A model generated the notes under the pieces. It was not told the origin of the DNA, searched no databases, and saw only the letters and a list, made by a program, of their open reading frames with translations. The translations under genes were made by a program, and so were the position numbers. A stretch of 64,000 nt of DNA, taken from contig JAJEGY010000006.1 in the NCBI GenBank assembly GCA_022819585.1, positions 47,340 to 111,339 of the forward strand. The letters are read 5' to 3'. The DNA comes from Dehalococcoidia bacterium (GTDB lineage Bacteria; Chloroflexota; Dehalococcoidia; Lucifugimonadales; Lucifugimonadaceae). Shown here one piece after another: positions 9,340-19,057 of this stretch. Within the stretch, counting starts at the first letter, position 1; each line of letters opens with the position of its first letter.

Positions 9340-10983
9340 GTGCCGAACATAAATTACAACTTCCAGACCTTGCGAGGAGACGTCTTCGGTGGCGTCACGT
9401 CCGCCGTAATCTCATTGCCGGTCGCTCTCGCCTTTGCTATCGCCGCAGGTCTGGACCCCGTCGCCGGCATATACGGCGCGATCGCTGTCGGTTTCTTCGC
9501 CGCTGTATTCAGCGGCACTCGATCCCAGATCTCCGGCCCCACTGGATCGATGACCGTGGCCATGGGCGTCATCGTCACCGCAAACGCCGACAACCTCGCC
9601 GTCGCTTTCACCATCGTCATCATGGCCGGACTCATTCAGCTTTTATTAGGGGCGTTACGAATCGGACGCTTCGTCGAATACACTCCTTACTCCGTTATCT
9701 CCGGGTTCATGTCAGGTGTCGGGATCATCATCTTACTCACTCAGACACTCCCATTCCTTGGCGCTGAGATCGCCACCGGAGGGCCAGTCGGAGCCATCCA
9801 AGCATGGCCTGACCTCATAAACCATTTCAATCCCAGCGCGCTCATCATCGGAGCCGCAACCCTCGCTATCGCAGTGCTTTGGCCAGAGCGTTTCAGCAAG
9901 TTCCTCCCCGCTACATTGGCCGCGCTCATCGTTGGCATATTGCTCGGGGTGTTTTGGCTCACAGACGCTCCAGTTATCGGCGAAGTGCCGACCGGATTGC
10001 CTGACCTCGTCACACCGGAGATCTCGACCAGCATCCTCCTCAAGGCTATTCAGCCAGCGCTCGTAATCGCACTCGTCGGATCCGCCGACACCCTGCTTAC
10101 TTCGTTAGTAGCCGACTCCATGACGCGCACTCGCCACAACGCCGACCGTGAACTCCTAGGACAGGGAATAGGAAACGTCGTCACCGGATTCATCGGCGGC
10201 CTCCCTGGCTCCGGCGCAACTCCCAGCACCGTCGCAAACATCAGAGCAGGAGGCTGGACACCCCTCTCAGGTGTGCTGTGCGTCGCAATTCTGTTGGCGA
10301 TCGTGATGGGGCTTGGGAAATATGTCGCATCCATACCCATCGCTGTTCTTGCCGGCATTCTGATAAAGGTCGGGTGGGACACCGTCGATTGGCGTTTCAT
10401 CACGCGAATCTTGCACGTCCAAAAGGATCACCTGCTGGTGATGGTCCTCACTCTAGGGCTCACCGTGTTTCTCGACCTCGTCACCGCCGTCGCCGTCGGC
10501 ATGATCGCCGCTGGTGTCGCCAGCGCTAAACAGTTTGAACGCCTCGAGCTGGACAGCGTGGTTTCTGTACCCCTCCTCGACCAAGTCTTCTTCAGAAACT
10601 ATGAGAATCTCGATGATATCGATGCCTTCTCAGCACAAGTCGGTTTGGTTGCCCTCAAGGGAACCTTCTCCGTCGCGTCCGCATCCAAATTGATCAACAC
10701 CATCAGCGTCGACATCCGCGACCACGAGGTAGTGATCTTTGATTTCTCCGACACCGTATACATCGACGACAGCGCAGCACTTGTCGTTGAGCGCATGATC
10801 GAGACAGCCATGAACGAACAAACTGAATGCATCGTCATGGGACTAGACGGCCTTCCCGAAGCCACGCTCCGTGCCCTAAACATCCTGCAGGACGTCCCCG
10901 AAGACCACTTCGCAGAAAACCTAGACGAAGCTAGAGAGATCGCCCGAGGCATCCTCGACCGTAAAGAAGAAGCCGCTGTTTAG
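9340..10983 (+). CDS. SulP-family anion transporter with C-terminal STAS domain
   Basis: RGDVFGGVTSAVISLPVALAFAIAAGLDPVAGIYGAI, FSGTRSQISGPTGSMTV, C-terminal STAS-like VVIFDFSDTVYIDDSAALVVERM. Confidence 0.9.
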   Translation: MPNINYNFQTLRGDVFGGVTSAVISLPVALAFAIAAGLDPVAGIYGAIAVGFFAAVFSGTRSQISGPTGSMTVAMGVIVTANADNLAVAFTIVIMAGLIQLLLGALRIGRFVEYTPYSVISGFMSGVGIIILLTQTLPFLGAEIATGGPVGAIQAWPDLINHFNPSALIIGAATLAIAVLWPERFSKFLPATLAALIVGILLGVFWLTDAPVIGEVPTGLPDLVTPEISTSILLKAIQPALVIALVGSADTLLTSLVADSMTRTRHNADRELLGQGIGNVVTGFIGGLPGSGATPSTVANIRAGGWTPLSGVLCVAILLAIVMGLGKYVASIPIAVLAGILIKVGWDTVDWRFITRILHVQKDHLLVMVLTLGLTVFLDLVTAVAVGMIAAGVASAKQFERLELDSVVSVPLLDQVFFRNYENLDDIDAFSAQVGLVALKGTFSVASASKLINTISVDIRDHEVVIFDFSDTVYIDDSAALVVERMIETAMNEQTECIVMGLDGLPEATLRALNILQDVPEDHFAENLDEAREIARGILDRKEEAAV

Positions 10984-11038
10984 ATACCCTCGAGACGTTC
11001 AACAGCACACCAACACCAAGTCCGATGCATATAGACAA

Positions 11039-11350
11039 TCAAGCAGCCTTTTTCCGCTCTGTCTGAACCACATGCTCTCGCAATGCTCGGTTGATCGCGG
11101 TCTGGTATCCACGCCCATTTTCACCGACATGCTTCTTGAACCAAGCCACCACATCCGCATCGACGCGCAACGTGATCTGTTGCCTCACAGGACGATAAAA
11201 AGCCCCGTGTCTGGCGTTCTTCAAATCCAAGATTACTGGTATATCCGAAGTATCAATCTCGTCGTCTGGGAGAACCTTCAACCTTTCTAATCGAGCCTCC
11301 TGCTCATCTGTCAGTTGGGGCATTGCCTTATTCGCATGCTGTTCGTCCAT
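11039..11350 (-). CDS. BrnA-like antitoxin family protein
   Basis: DLKNARHGAFYRPVRQQITLRVDADVVAWFKKHVGENGRGYQTAINRALREHV resembles the BrnA/RHH-like antitoxin C-terminal region. Confidence 0.7.
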   Translation of the reverse strand: MDEQHANKAMPQLTDEQEARLERLKVLPDDEIDTSDIPVILDLKNARHGAFYRPVRQQITLRVDADVVAWFKKHVGENGRGYQTAINRALREHVVQTERKKAA

Positions 11351-11380
11351 GTGGTCACGTCAAATTCCATGCGCGAAAGA

Positions 11381-12022
11381 CTAAAAGAAAGATGGCTGTC
11401 TTACCGTCGGTTTCACGCCTTCAGTGCACACGTAATCTTCAATCAATATCCTCGACCACGGGTCGAAGTCATGGCGGCGTCTCGCGAGCTCATCCTCGCC
11501 CATGAATTTACCTGTTAGCGTAGATCGATTCGTGAATTCTTCCGGCGCCATTGGCGTAATTTCTTCAGCGGTCATCTCGTGTATGAACGCCACGTGACGT
11601 GAAGCGTTTTTTGAAGATTCGTCGATGACTATGCCGATCGGCCGAGGATTAACGAGCGGAAAAATCCCCACTTCTTCTTCGAGTTCACGCATCAATGCTG
11701 TTTGCATCACATCTCGAAACGAAACGTCTGCAGTCTCATCGTCGATGTGCCCGCCGATTATCAAACTCAGCTTACCGCTCAGGTCACCACGCTCGTTTTT
11801 TACGCGTCTTAGAACGCAGAACTTGCCGTCAGAGTCTCGGATTATGGCACACGGAATCGCTTGGACCCAGTCTTCTGACATTTCTGCGTCGGGTCTGAAA
11901 TGCCAAGCAAAAGAACCTTCTATTTTGCCGATCTGATCTTGTGCATCATCCCACCGCAGGAGCGAAAACACATTTTGAAAAATCGAACGTGGGAAAACTA
12001 AGACCTTTTTTTTGCGTTTCAC
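11381..12022 (-). CDS. Nudix-domain protein
   Basis: GGHIDDETADVSFRDVMQTALMRELEEEVGI corresponds to a Nudix box (REx2EExG core). Confidence 0.7.
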   Translation of the reverse strand: MKRKKKVLVFPRSIFQNVFSLLRWDDAQDQIGKIEGSFAWHFRPDAEMSEDWVQAIPCAIIRDSDGKFCVLRRVKNERGDLSGKLSLIIGGHIDDETADVSFRDVMQTALMRELEEEVGIFPLVNPRPIGIVIDESSKNASRHVAFIHEMTAEEITPMAPEEFTNRSTLTGKFMGEDELARRRHDFDPWSRILIEDYVCTEGVKPTVRQPSFF

Positions 12023-12747
12023 CGATGATTTGCTCCTTTGCGAACATGCTCCAGAATCTCAGATGCAACCGTCAACCCTGTCGACTGCGGCGTCGTACAT
12101 TGATTGCTACTCGTGTCAATGACAGTCAGACGTTCGTCGAACTCATCGGCGTAGCGTTCGGTGATCTGGACATAAGCATCATTCAGTTCATCCAAAAACC
12201 CCTCATTCATGGTTTGACCTGGTTCTTCAATTAGTTTGTCTTTGTATTCACGAGTCAAGGAGGTTTTTGGATCAGTTTTGAACATGAATACCATATCCAC
12301 ATATTGTCGCCAATGATCAATCAACAGAAAATCATGAATTTTGGTACGCTCGGCTTCAGAAATATCCCCGCGACTTTTTAGAAGTTCAAACCAAGCTAGA
12401 GCGTCAAATAACCCTCGATCCAAAATCACGAGTTGGTATTCATCTGAGCCGTAGCGTCCTTCCAATATGTGTGTCAGCGCATAGGTTGCCGACCAGGCGT
12501 TAAACGCCACCAAGTTTTCTTTCAAATAGTACGGAGTTCTTTTCGAAGCGCCTTCTGTCGGCGCAAGAACTTTGAACCCCAACCTTCTGAAGAAGTGGTT
12601 TACGATGTCTATGCATGTGCTCTTGCCACTTTTCGGAGTTCCTGCGAATTCCACGAAAACCGGACGATGCCAAGCTTCAAGAACCTCGCGCCCTGCGATG
12701 TTCAATTGTTCTAATTGATCTGCTGTCATATTCAGTGAGTGTAACAC
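12019..12747 (-). CDS. P-loop nucleotide kinase-like / AAA-family ATPase
   Basis: FVEFAGTPKSGKSTCIDIVNHFF Walker A, VILDRGLFDALAWFE (DRG-like kinase motif); ATGA overlap with the Nudix gene. Confidence 0.7.
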   Translation of the reverse strand: MLHSLNMTADQLEQLNIAGREVLEAWHRPVFVEFAGTPKSGKSTCIDIVNHFFRRLGFKVLAPTEGASKRTPYYLKENLVAFNAWSATYALTHILEGRYGSDEYQLVILDRGLFDALAWFELLKSRGDISEAERTKIHDFLLIDHWRQYVDMVFMFKTDPKTSLTREYKDKLIEEPGQTMNEGFLDELNDAYVQITERYADEFDERLTVIDTSSNQCTTPQSTGLTVASEILEHVRKGANHR

Positions 12748-12883
12748 GCGGAGACAATTAGTGATTGAGTGATTTTCCTTCGGAATACGTCAACACCCTA
12801 GGGGCCAGACCTACAATTCTGTTGATCAGACACGTACTTCCCTTACTCATCCACGAAGACCTCGCCGCGGATTCGTCCCGCGT

Positions 12884-13396
12884 TCAATGCCCACACTCCC
12901 CCTGCGGATAAACCCGACTCCTAACTGCCCGCGCCTCGCACAACTCCCGAATGTCCTCCAAATGCTCCACCATATGCCGACTCATCACCCGCACCATCAT
13001 TAACCGAGCTAACAACCACCCGATCACCGGTGCCTTCACCGCAAACCGACTCTCATACGTCATCTCCGTGCAACCGCCCCGGTCTTCCAACACAAACGCA
13101 TCCTCCAACAAACTCAACGCAAAGATCGACTTCTCCTCATAACCTTCCGCCAACCAGAAGTCGATCCGCTCTGGCGGCGTCAACTGCACCCACTCCACAC
13201 TTCTAAAAACATGCGTCGATTTACCCACCTTCAAAGGAGTATGAAACTCCACCAGCTTCCGATCCCCATAGTCCTCCATCACCCGCGTCGAATATCCCTC
13301 CAAACCCGACTGCCCATAAGCTGTCAAGACCTGATAGACCAACCGTCTGTCAGCCCGGATATGGATGCTTCGAGGCTCTAGAGTTATGGGTTTCAC
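12884..13396 (-). CDS. SRPBCC/polyketide cyclase-like protein
   Basis: IHIRADRRLVYQVLTAYGQSGLEGYSTRV..EMTYESRFAVKAPVIGWLLARLMM pattern. Confidence 0.6.
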   Translation of the reverse strand: MKPITLEPRSIHIRADRRLVYQVLTAYGQSGLEGYSTRVMEDYGDRKLVEFHTPLKVGKSTHVFRSVEWVQLTPPERIDFWLAEGYEEKSIFALSLLEDAFVLEDRGGCTEMTYESRFAVKAPVIGWLLARLMMVRVMSRHMVEHLEDIRELCEARAVRSRVYPQGECGH

Positions 13397-13409
13397 GACT
13401 AGAAACCCA

Positions 13410-15089
13410 TCAAATACGCGACATCTCCCGAGCCATCTGCGCCAAACCCATCGGCCCCAACTCCAACGCCCGGTTGTGCCAATCCTTCAAATCGAACGAT
13501 GCACCCTTGTCAGATTTCGACTTCTCCCGAGCCTCCAGCCAAACACGCTCGCCAACCTTGTAAGAAATCGCCTGACCTGGTATCCCCAGATAACGATCAA
13601 TCTCGCTCGCAACAAAGTCAGCCGGAAAGTGCACCCGATCCCGCATGAACTCCAAAGCCAGATCCGGCGTCCATGTCATCCCCGGATGAAACTCCGAATC
13701 CATTGGTATCTGCTTCTCAAGGTGCATCCCGATATCGATGATCACCCTCACCGACCTCAAAGCCTGAGCATCCAGCATCCCCATGTAGTAGTCCGGGTTC
13801 TCCAGATATCCCAACTCACGCATCAATCTCTCCGCATAAAGCGCCCAACCCTCAACATACCCCGAAGTACCAGCCAGCAACCGCTGATACCTCGACAACT
13901 GGTCCGACAACGTCATCGTCGTCCCGATCTGAAAATGGTGCCCCGGCACTCCTTCGTGATACGCAATCGACACCTCTCGCCAAAGCGGGAACGACGTCTT
14001 GCCACCAGTCGGATACCAAGTACGACCTGGCCGCGAGAAATCCTCCGACGGTCCCGTGTAGTACATCGCCAACGCCCCGCCCGGCGGAGCGATCAAAGCC
14101 TCGATTTTCTTCACAGGCTCCGCAATATCGAAATGCGTCCCATCCATGTCCGCAATCGTCGAATCTTGCAGGTTCTGCATCCACTCCTTGAACTCATCCT
14201 CACCTTCTATCGCCCGATCCGGATCACTCTCCAAAATCTCGACCGCCTCATCGATGGTAGACCCTGGCTTGATCTGTTCCGCCGCCTTCTGCATCTCAGA
14301 CTGTACCCATCTCAACTGCTCCCAACCCCACTCATACGTCTCATCCAGATTCAAGTTGATCCCGTTATAAGACCTCGAAGTCACTGAGTAATGCTCACGA
14401 CCAACCGCGTCCCGCTCCTTGGCTTTCCCCATGTAACGACTTCGCAAATAGTCGGCAAACTCCGAATACGCCGAATTGGCCGCCGCCGCCGCATTTGCAA
14501 GCCGTCTAGCCAACACATCATCCACTTCTTCCAAACTCGCACCAGCTTCCGCGATCCCGTCGAAGAACGGCGTCGCATCGCCCTCGCCCACCCAAGTATC
14601 AATCTGCTCGATACAACCAGCCGTCTGCCGCTTCGAGGATGTCTTACGTTGGTCAATACCTTCGTCCAACGTTGCCCGGTACGACTTCAGCGAAGCATCG
14701 ATCCCCTCCATCCGCGAAGCGATGTTCTCCCAGTCCTCCGTCGACGACTTAGGCATCAAGTCAAAGATCTGCCGCAACGACTGCACCGGCGAATGCAAGA
14801 TGTTCATCCCTGAGTAGTGCAACCCCAACTCATGCTGATCTATCGACCACGACATTTCCTCCTGCACCGTCTCGCTGCACCTTCGCTCGCGCACAGTCAC
14901 TGCCCGTTCCGCCTGAATACGCCGCAACACGTCCTTCTCCGCCGCATTCGAACGATCCGACGCTTCCGGCGAAAAATCTGGCATCAAATGGTCGTAACCC
15001 GGCACCCCGAGATACGTCGCCACAATCGGATTCAACTCCGACAGCGTATCGACGAAACCATCCGCAATCTCAAAAATCTTTGACATCAA
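13410..15089 (-). CDS. DUF885 family protein (putative metallopeptidase-like)
   Basis: AYHEGVPGHHFQIGTTM (HExxxxHH-like), EGWALYAERLMRELGY. Confidence 0.85.
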   Translation of the reverse strand: MMSKIFEIADGFVDTLSELNPIVATYLGVPGYDHLMPDFSPEASDRSNAAEKDVLRRIQAERAVTVRERRCSETVQEEMSWSIDQHELGLHYSGMNILHSPVQSLRQIFDLMPKSSTEDWENIASRMEGIDASLKSYRATLDEGIDQRKTSSKRQTAGCIEQIDTWVGEGDATPFFDGIAEAGASLEEVDDVLARRLANAAAAANSAYSEFADYLRSRYMGKAKERDAVGREHYSVTSRSYNGINLNLDETYEWGWEQLRWVQSEMQKAAEQIKPGSTIDEAVEILESDPDRAIEGEDEFKEWMQNLQDSTIADMDGTHFDIAEPVKKIEALIAPPGGALAMYYTGPSEDFSRPGRTWYPTGGKTSFPLWREVSIAYHEGVPGHHFQIGTTMTLSDQLSRYQRLLAGTSGYVEGWALYAERLMRELGYLENPDYYMGMLDAQALRSVRVIIDIGMHLEKQIPMDSEFHPGMTWTPDLALEFMRDRVHFPADFVASEIDRYLGIPGQAISYKVGERVWLEAREKSKSDKGASFDLKDWHNRALELGPMGLAQMAREMSRI

Positions 15090-15098
15090 TGCCTCTCT

Positions 15099-16490
15099 TC
15101 ACTTGCACTTGTCATCGACCAAGCGGTACCTGAAACCGCCCAACCGAAACTCGCCGTCCTGTATCGCAAATGTCTCCCCAGCACCCCTGTTCCCAATCAC
15201 CTTGAACGAGCCACCATCCATCAATTTCGCACTCGCCGGAGCATGAAGCAGATAGGGCGACGCCTCATGTCCTCCCATGTGCAACTCATCATCCGAAACC
15301 GCCGTCAACCGCATCCAGAATCCCGGCTCTGTGTAGTAGACACCCCCATGCTCTCGTAGCTTCGATCCCTTATCTGAAGCCGGAAGCTCATGCGTCACTT
15401 CGGTCGAAACCGATGGCATCTCATCCCAGTCCTCAATCACCGCGTCAAGAAGATTCTGTGCCAACGACACCGAAACCGGATTCGGCCACAGATTAGTCAA
15501 CACGATCACTCCCGTCTGGAACGGCCCATGGAACATCGTCTGCGTCCCAAACCCATGTATCCCGCCACCGTGACCGTGATAAACCCGTTCCCCCGATCTA
15601 GTCGCACGCCAACCGACACACTGTCCCGTCGTCCAACCATCATTCAGATAAGCAGGATGCAACATCTCACGACGGCTCCGAGTACCGACCAAACTCGGAC
15701 CATCGTCCGACTCGAACCTCACAGCATGAGCCAACCACTTCGTAAGGTCCGCCACATTCGTCATCATCTGCCCTGCCGACGCCAGACCATTCAACTCCGA
15801 ATACGGCGCCAGTCTCAATGCATCGCTCCCTGGAGACGGTTGACTATAACCAACCACTCGGTTCTCCTCAGAAACCATCGCATTGTCAAACGTCGTCTCT
15901 CCCATTCCCAGAATCGAGAGAATCTCCGACTCCACGAACCGCTCGTAACTCTGACCCGACAACCTGCTGACCACTTCACCCAAAAACCCGTACGCCATAT
16001 TCGAATACTTCCACGCGCTGTCCAACGGGATCACCACCTCTACCTCATCGATCCGGTCAAGCATCGTCTGCATCGCCGGAAACAAATTCCCGTCCCAATC
16101 AGTTGCTGGATGCTCCGTTGTGAGACCGGCATGATGCGCTGTCATCCGACGAAGCGTTACATCCTCAAGATCACCAGCTATACCTGCTGCCGACGTGAAC
16201 TCCGGGATATACAACAGCAACGGGTCATCAAGCGACAGCATTGAAGCCTCTTGCAGCATCATCAACGACATCGCTGTAAATGTCTTCGTATTCGACGCCA
16301 CTCGGAAGACACTGTGCTCATCCGGCACCTTCCCACTCCCGATCTCCGTCTCACCGAATCCTTGGAACCACGCCAACTCTGAACCGCAGACCATTCCGAC
16401 CGCGATCCCCGGAATCCTGTGCGCCAACCGCACCTCCTCCACATAATCCACCCACATCTGGATCTTGTCATTGGAATCTGGAGACGACAT
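15099..16490 (-). CDS. serine hydrolase, beta-lactamase/class C-like
   Basis: FRVASNTKTFTAMSL (SxxK), WKYSNMAYGFLGEVV (YxN), YHGHGGGIHGF. Confidence 0.88.
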   Translation of the reverse strand: MSSPDSNDKIQMWVDYVEEVRLAHRIPGIAVGMVCGSELAWFQGFGETEIGSGKVPDEHSVFRVASNTKTFTAMSLMMLQEASMLSLDDPLLLYIPEFTSAAGIAGDLEDVTLRRMTAHHAGLTTEHPATDWDGNLFPAMQTMLDRIDEVEVVIPLDSAWKYSNMAYGFLGEVVSRLSGQSYERFVESEILSILGMGETTFDNAMVSEENRVVGYSQPSPGSDALRLAPYSELNGLASAGQMMTNVADLTKWLAHAVRFESDDGPSLVGTRSRREMLHPAYLNDGWTTGQCVGWRATRSGERVYHGHGGGIHGFGTQTMFHGPFQTGVIVLTNLWPNPVSVSLAQNLLDAVIEDWDEMPSVSTEVTHELPASDKGSKLREHGGVYYTEPGFWMRLTAVSDDELHMGGHEASPYLLHAPASAKLMDGGSFKVIGNRGAGETFAIQDGEFRLGGFRYRLVDDKCK

Positions 16491-16566
16491 CTTTCCCCAA
16501 TCAAGTTCAGCGGTTTAATATCACCAACACTGAATAGTAAATCGACAACCACAACCCGTTCTCACC

Positions 16567-17685
16567 ATGAAGATAGCTAAAGCTAAGATCGACGTCATCG
16601 AGTTCGAAGTCCCCCGCCTAACCATCAACGACGCGCGCGGAGGCATGGGTGGCAAACTGACCGCCGGCGTACTACGTCTAATCACCGACACCGGCGTCGA
16701 AGGCAACGCCCACATCGGAGACCGAGGCGGCGGAGGCGCATCAACTATCCGATCTTTCCAGTCCGCGTTCAATGGACGCTTAGTCGGAATGAACATCGCA
16801 GACCGCGAGCGCTTCTGGCACCAACTCCCCCGAATGTCCGGCCACGGCGCATCCATACACGCTCTGTGGTCACACGTCGATGTCGCGATGTGGGACGCCG
16901 CCGGTAAATCCGCCGACATGCCCGTCCACGAAATGCTCGGAACCGCACGACGAACCACCGAAGTCTACGCAACCTACCCACCCCGAAACTCCACCGTCGA
17001 AGGCTATGTCGCCGAAGCAGCAGAGCTGGTCGAGCAGAGCTTCACCGCATACAAAATCCACCCCGGCGCGATGCCCACCGACCAAGTCATCCAAATGGTC
17101 ACCGTAGTCCGACGAGAAGTCGGCGATGAAATGCGCCTCATGCTCGACCCCAACAACGGCTACGACCTGCGCGCTGCCCTTAAGATCGGCCAAGCCTTAG
17201 ACGACAACAACTTCCACTGGTTCGAAGATCCCGTCCCTTGGGATGACTGGCGTGCAATCCGCATCCTCTCCGAAGAACTCGATACACCTTTGAACATGAG
17301 CGACTCCGCCCAGTTCCTCTTCCACGAAGCTGCCAGAGCTCTAGAACAAGGCTGGCCACCAACGATCCGCGGCACAACCCGCAAGATCGGTATCACCGGA
17401 TTGAAAAAACAATGCGGAATGGCCGAGGGATTCAACGTCAACTGCGAAGTCGGAACAGCGGGTAACTCCCTGATGAATGCCGCAAACCTCAACGTCATCA
17501 TGTCCATACTCAACTGCGACTTCTACGAATACTGGAGCCCGCTCGAAGCCCAACAGTTCGGGTTGGAAGAGGAAATCCTGGTCAACTCAGATGGACTATT
17601 GACCGCCCCAACTAAACCAGGCCTCGGATACATGGTCGACGAAGACTTCGTCACCCGGCATCTTGTCTCGACTATCGACTTGTAG
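16567..17685 (+). CDS. enolase-superfamily (mandelate racemase/muconate lactonizing-like) protein
   Basis: Metal-ligand regions LMLDPNNGYD, HWFEDPVPWDDW, and C-terminal NVNCEVGTAGNSLMNAANL. Confidence 0.85.
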   Translation: MKIAKAKIDVIEFEVPRLTINDARGGMGGKLTAGVLRLITDTGVEGNAHIGDRGGGGASTIRSFQSAFNGRLVGMNIADRERFWHQLPRMSGHGASIHALWSHVDVAMWDAAGKSADMPVHEMLGTARRTTEVYATYPPRNSTVEGYVAEAAELVEQSFTAYKIHPGAMPTDQVIQMVTVVRREVGDEMRLMLDPNNGYDLRAALKIGQALDDNNFHWFEDPVPWDDWRAIRILSEELDTPLNMSDSAQFLFHEAARALEQGWPPTIRGTTRKIGITGLKKQCGMAEGFNVNCEVGTAGNSLMNAANLNVIMSILNCDFYEYWSPLEAQQFGLEEEILVNSDGLLTAPTKPGLGYMVDEDFVTRHLVSTIDL

Positions 17686-17763
17686 ACGCGAATACAACGA
17701 GTCTTCAACGATAATTGCACGCATTGCACTAAGGAATATCACCAATCGAAGGGCAAGCCCATC

Positions 17764-18912
17764 ATGATGGACTACACCAACGGCGAAAAGATTCTTGAGA
17801 GTCTGGGAGTAACCCCCATCCTCAACGCTGGCGGACCCGTCACCCGCTTCTCTGGAACTCGACCACGTCCAGAAGCCATGCAAGCAATGATGGCCATGGT
17901 CGATCCGTTCGTCGAATTGCCCGAACTCATCGATGCTGCCGGCAAACGCCTCGCAGAGATCATCGGTGTACCCGCCGCAACCATCACCAGCGGAGCATCT
18001 GGAGGTCTCACGGTTCAGACTGCCGCCGCAATGGCTAAAGACGATCCCGAGCGCATCTTCCAGCTGCCCATCGCAGACGACATCCCGAACGAACTCATCA
18101 TTCAACGCAACCACCGCTTCGGCTACGACCACCTCTACCTGACACCAGGCGCCCGGTTCGTCGAAGTCGGCAACAAAGACGGCTGCACCCCGGAAGAAGT
18201 CGAAAACGCAATCTCAGACAAGACTGCCGCCATCATCCATCTCGAATCACCCTACAGCGGCGAAAACGTCCTACCAGTCGAGACGCTCGTAGACATCGCG
18301 CATCGCAACGGTCTGCCACTCATGACCGATGCCGCATCTCGCCTACCACCGCGTGCCAACCTCACCAAGTTCGTAGATGCAGGCTCTGATCTGGTTTCAT
18401 TCTCAGGAGGTAAAGGCATCCGCGGCCCACAAGCCACTGGTCTCCTCCTCGGCAACGAAGAATGGATCGAATACGCCAAGCTGAACAACGCCCCAAACGC
18501 CACAGTAGCCAGAGCGCAAAAAGTATCTAAGGAGTCGATCGCCGGAATCTTGGCTGCCGTCGAAGTATTTGTCAACGAAGACGAGGAAGAAGAAAACCGA
18601 CGCTACACCCGGCTGATGCAGTCGGTAGTCGATCAAATCATCGAAATCCCCGGCGTCGATGCAGGAGTCGTCCACGACTACAACCACTACATCCCTCATG
18701 CCGTAATCAAACTCAACGATTCGTGGCGAGGTCCGCCAAAGAGCGTTATCGGCGAGAGAATGCTCGAAGCCCCCAACCGCATCATGATCCTCACCTTCCT
18801 CGAAGAAGTGCCAGAGTTCTGGGTAGATCCGCTCAACCTCTCGGATGAGGAGGTTCAGATAGTTGCGGATAAATTGCGCCGAGTTCTCATCGAAGCATCC
18901 AACGAAGGCTAA
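17764..18912 (+). CDS. SelA-like PLP-dependent aminotransferase-fold enzyme
   Basis: LGVTPILNAGGPVTRFSGTRPRPEAM, ITSGASGGLTVQTAAAM, VSFSGGKGIRGPQATGLLLG (PLP lysine region). Confidence 0.82.
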   Translation: MMDYTNGEKILESLGVTPILNAGGPVTRFSGTRPRPEAMQAMMAMVDPFVELPELIDAAGKRLAEIIGVPAATITSGASGGLTVQTAAAMAKDDPERIFQLPIADDIPNELIIQRNHRFGYDHLYLTPGARFVEVGNKDGCTPEEVENAISDKTAAIIHLESPYSGENVLPVETLVDIAHRNGLPLMTDAASRLPPRANLTKFVDAGSDLVSFSGGKGIRGPQATGLLLGNEEWIEYAKLNNAPNATVARAQKVSKESIAGILAAVEVFVNEDEEEENRRYTRLMQSVVDQIIEIPGVDAGVVHDYNHYIPHAVIKLNDSWRGPPKSVIGERMLEAPNRIMILTFLEEVPEFWVDPLNLSDEEVQIVADKLRRVLIEASNEG

Positions 18913-19057
18913 CCTCAACAATTCGGTCATCAACTAAAAGCCACCTGTGCCGAATCTTAAAGTTCCGACGATTCGGCGATAATGTCAACAGACATCTGGT
19001 CGCCACTTAATGGCGGTTCGTGCAAGTTCGCATGGCTGCGTTAGCGAGGACAGGAAT

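Noticed and set aside
11039-11350. Complete BrnTA toxin-antitoxin system
   Set aside because: No BrnT-like ORF adjacent on either side; only the antitoxin-like protein is visible.
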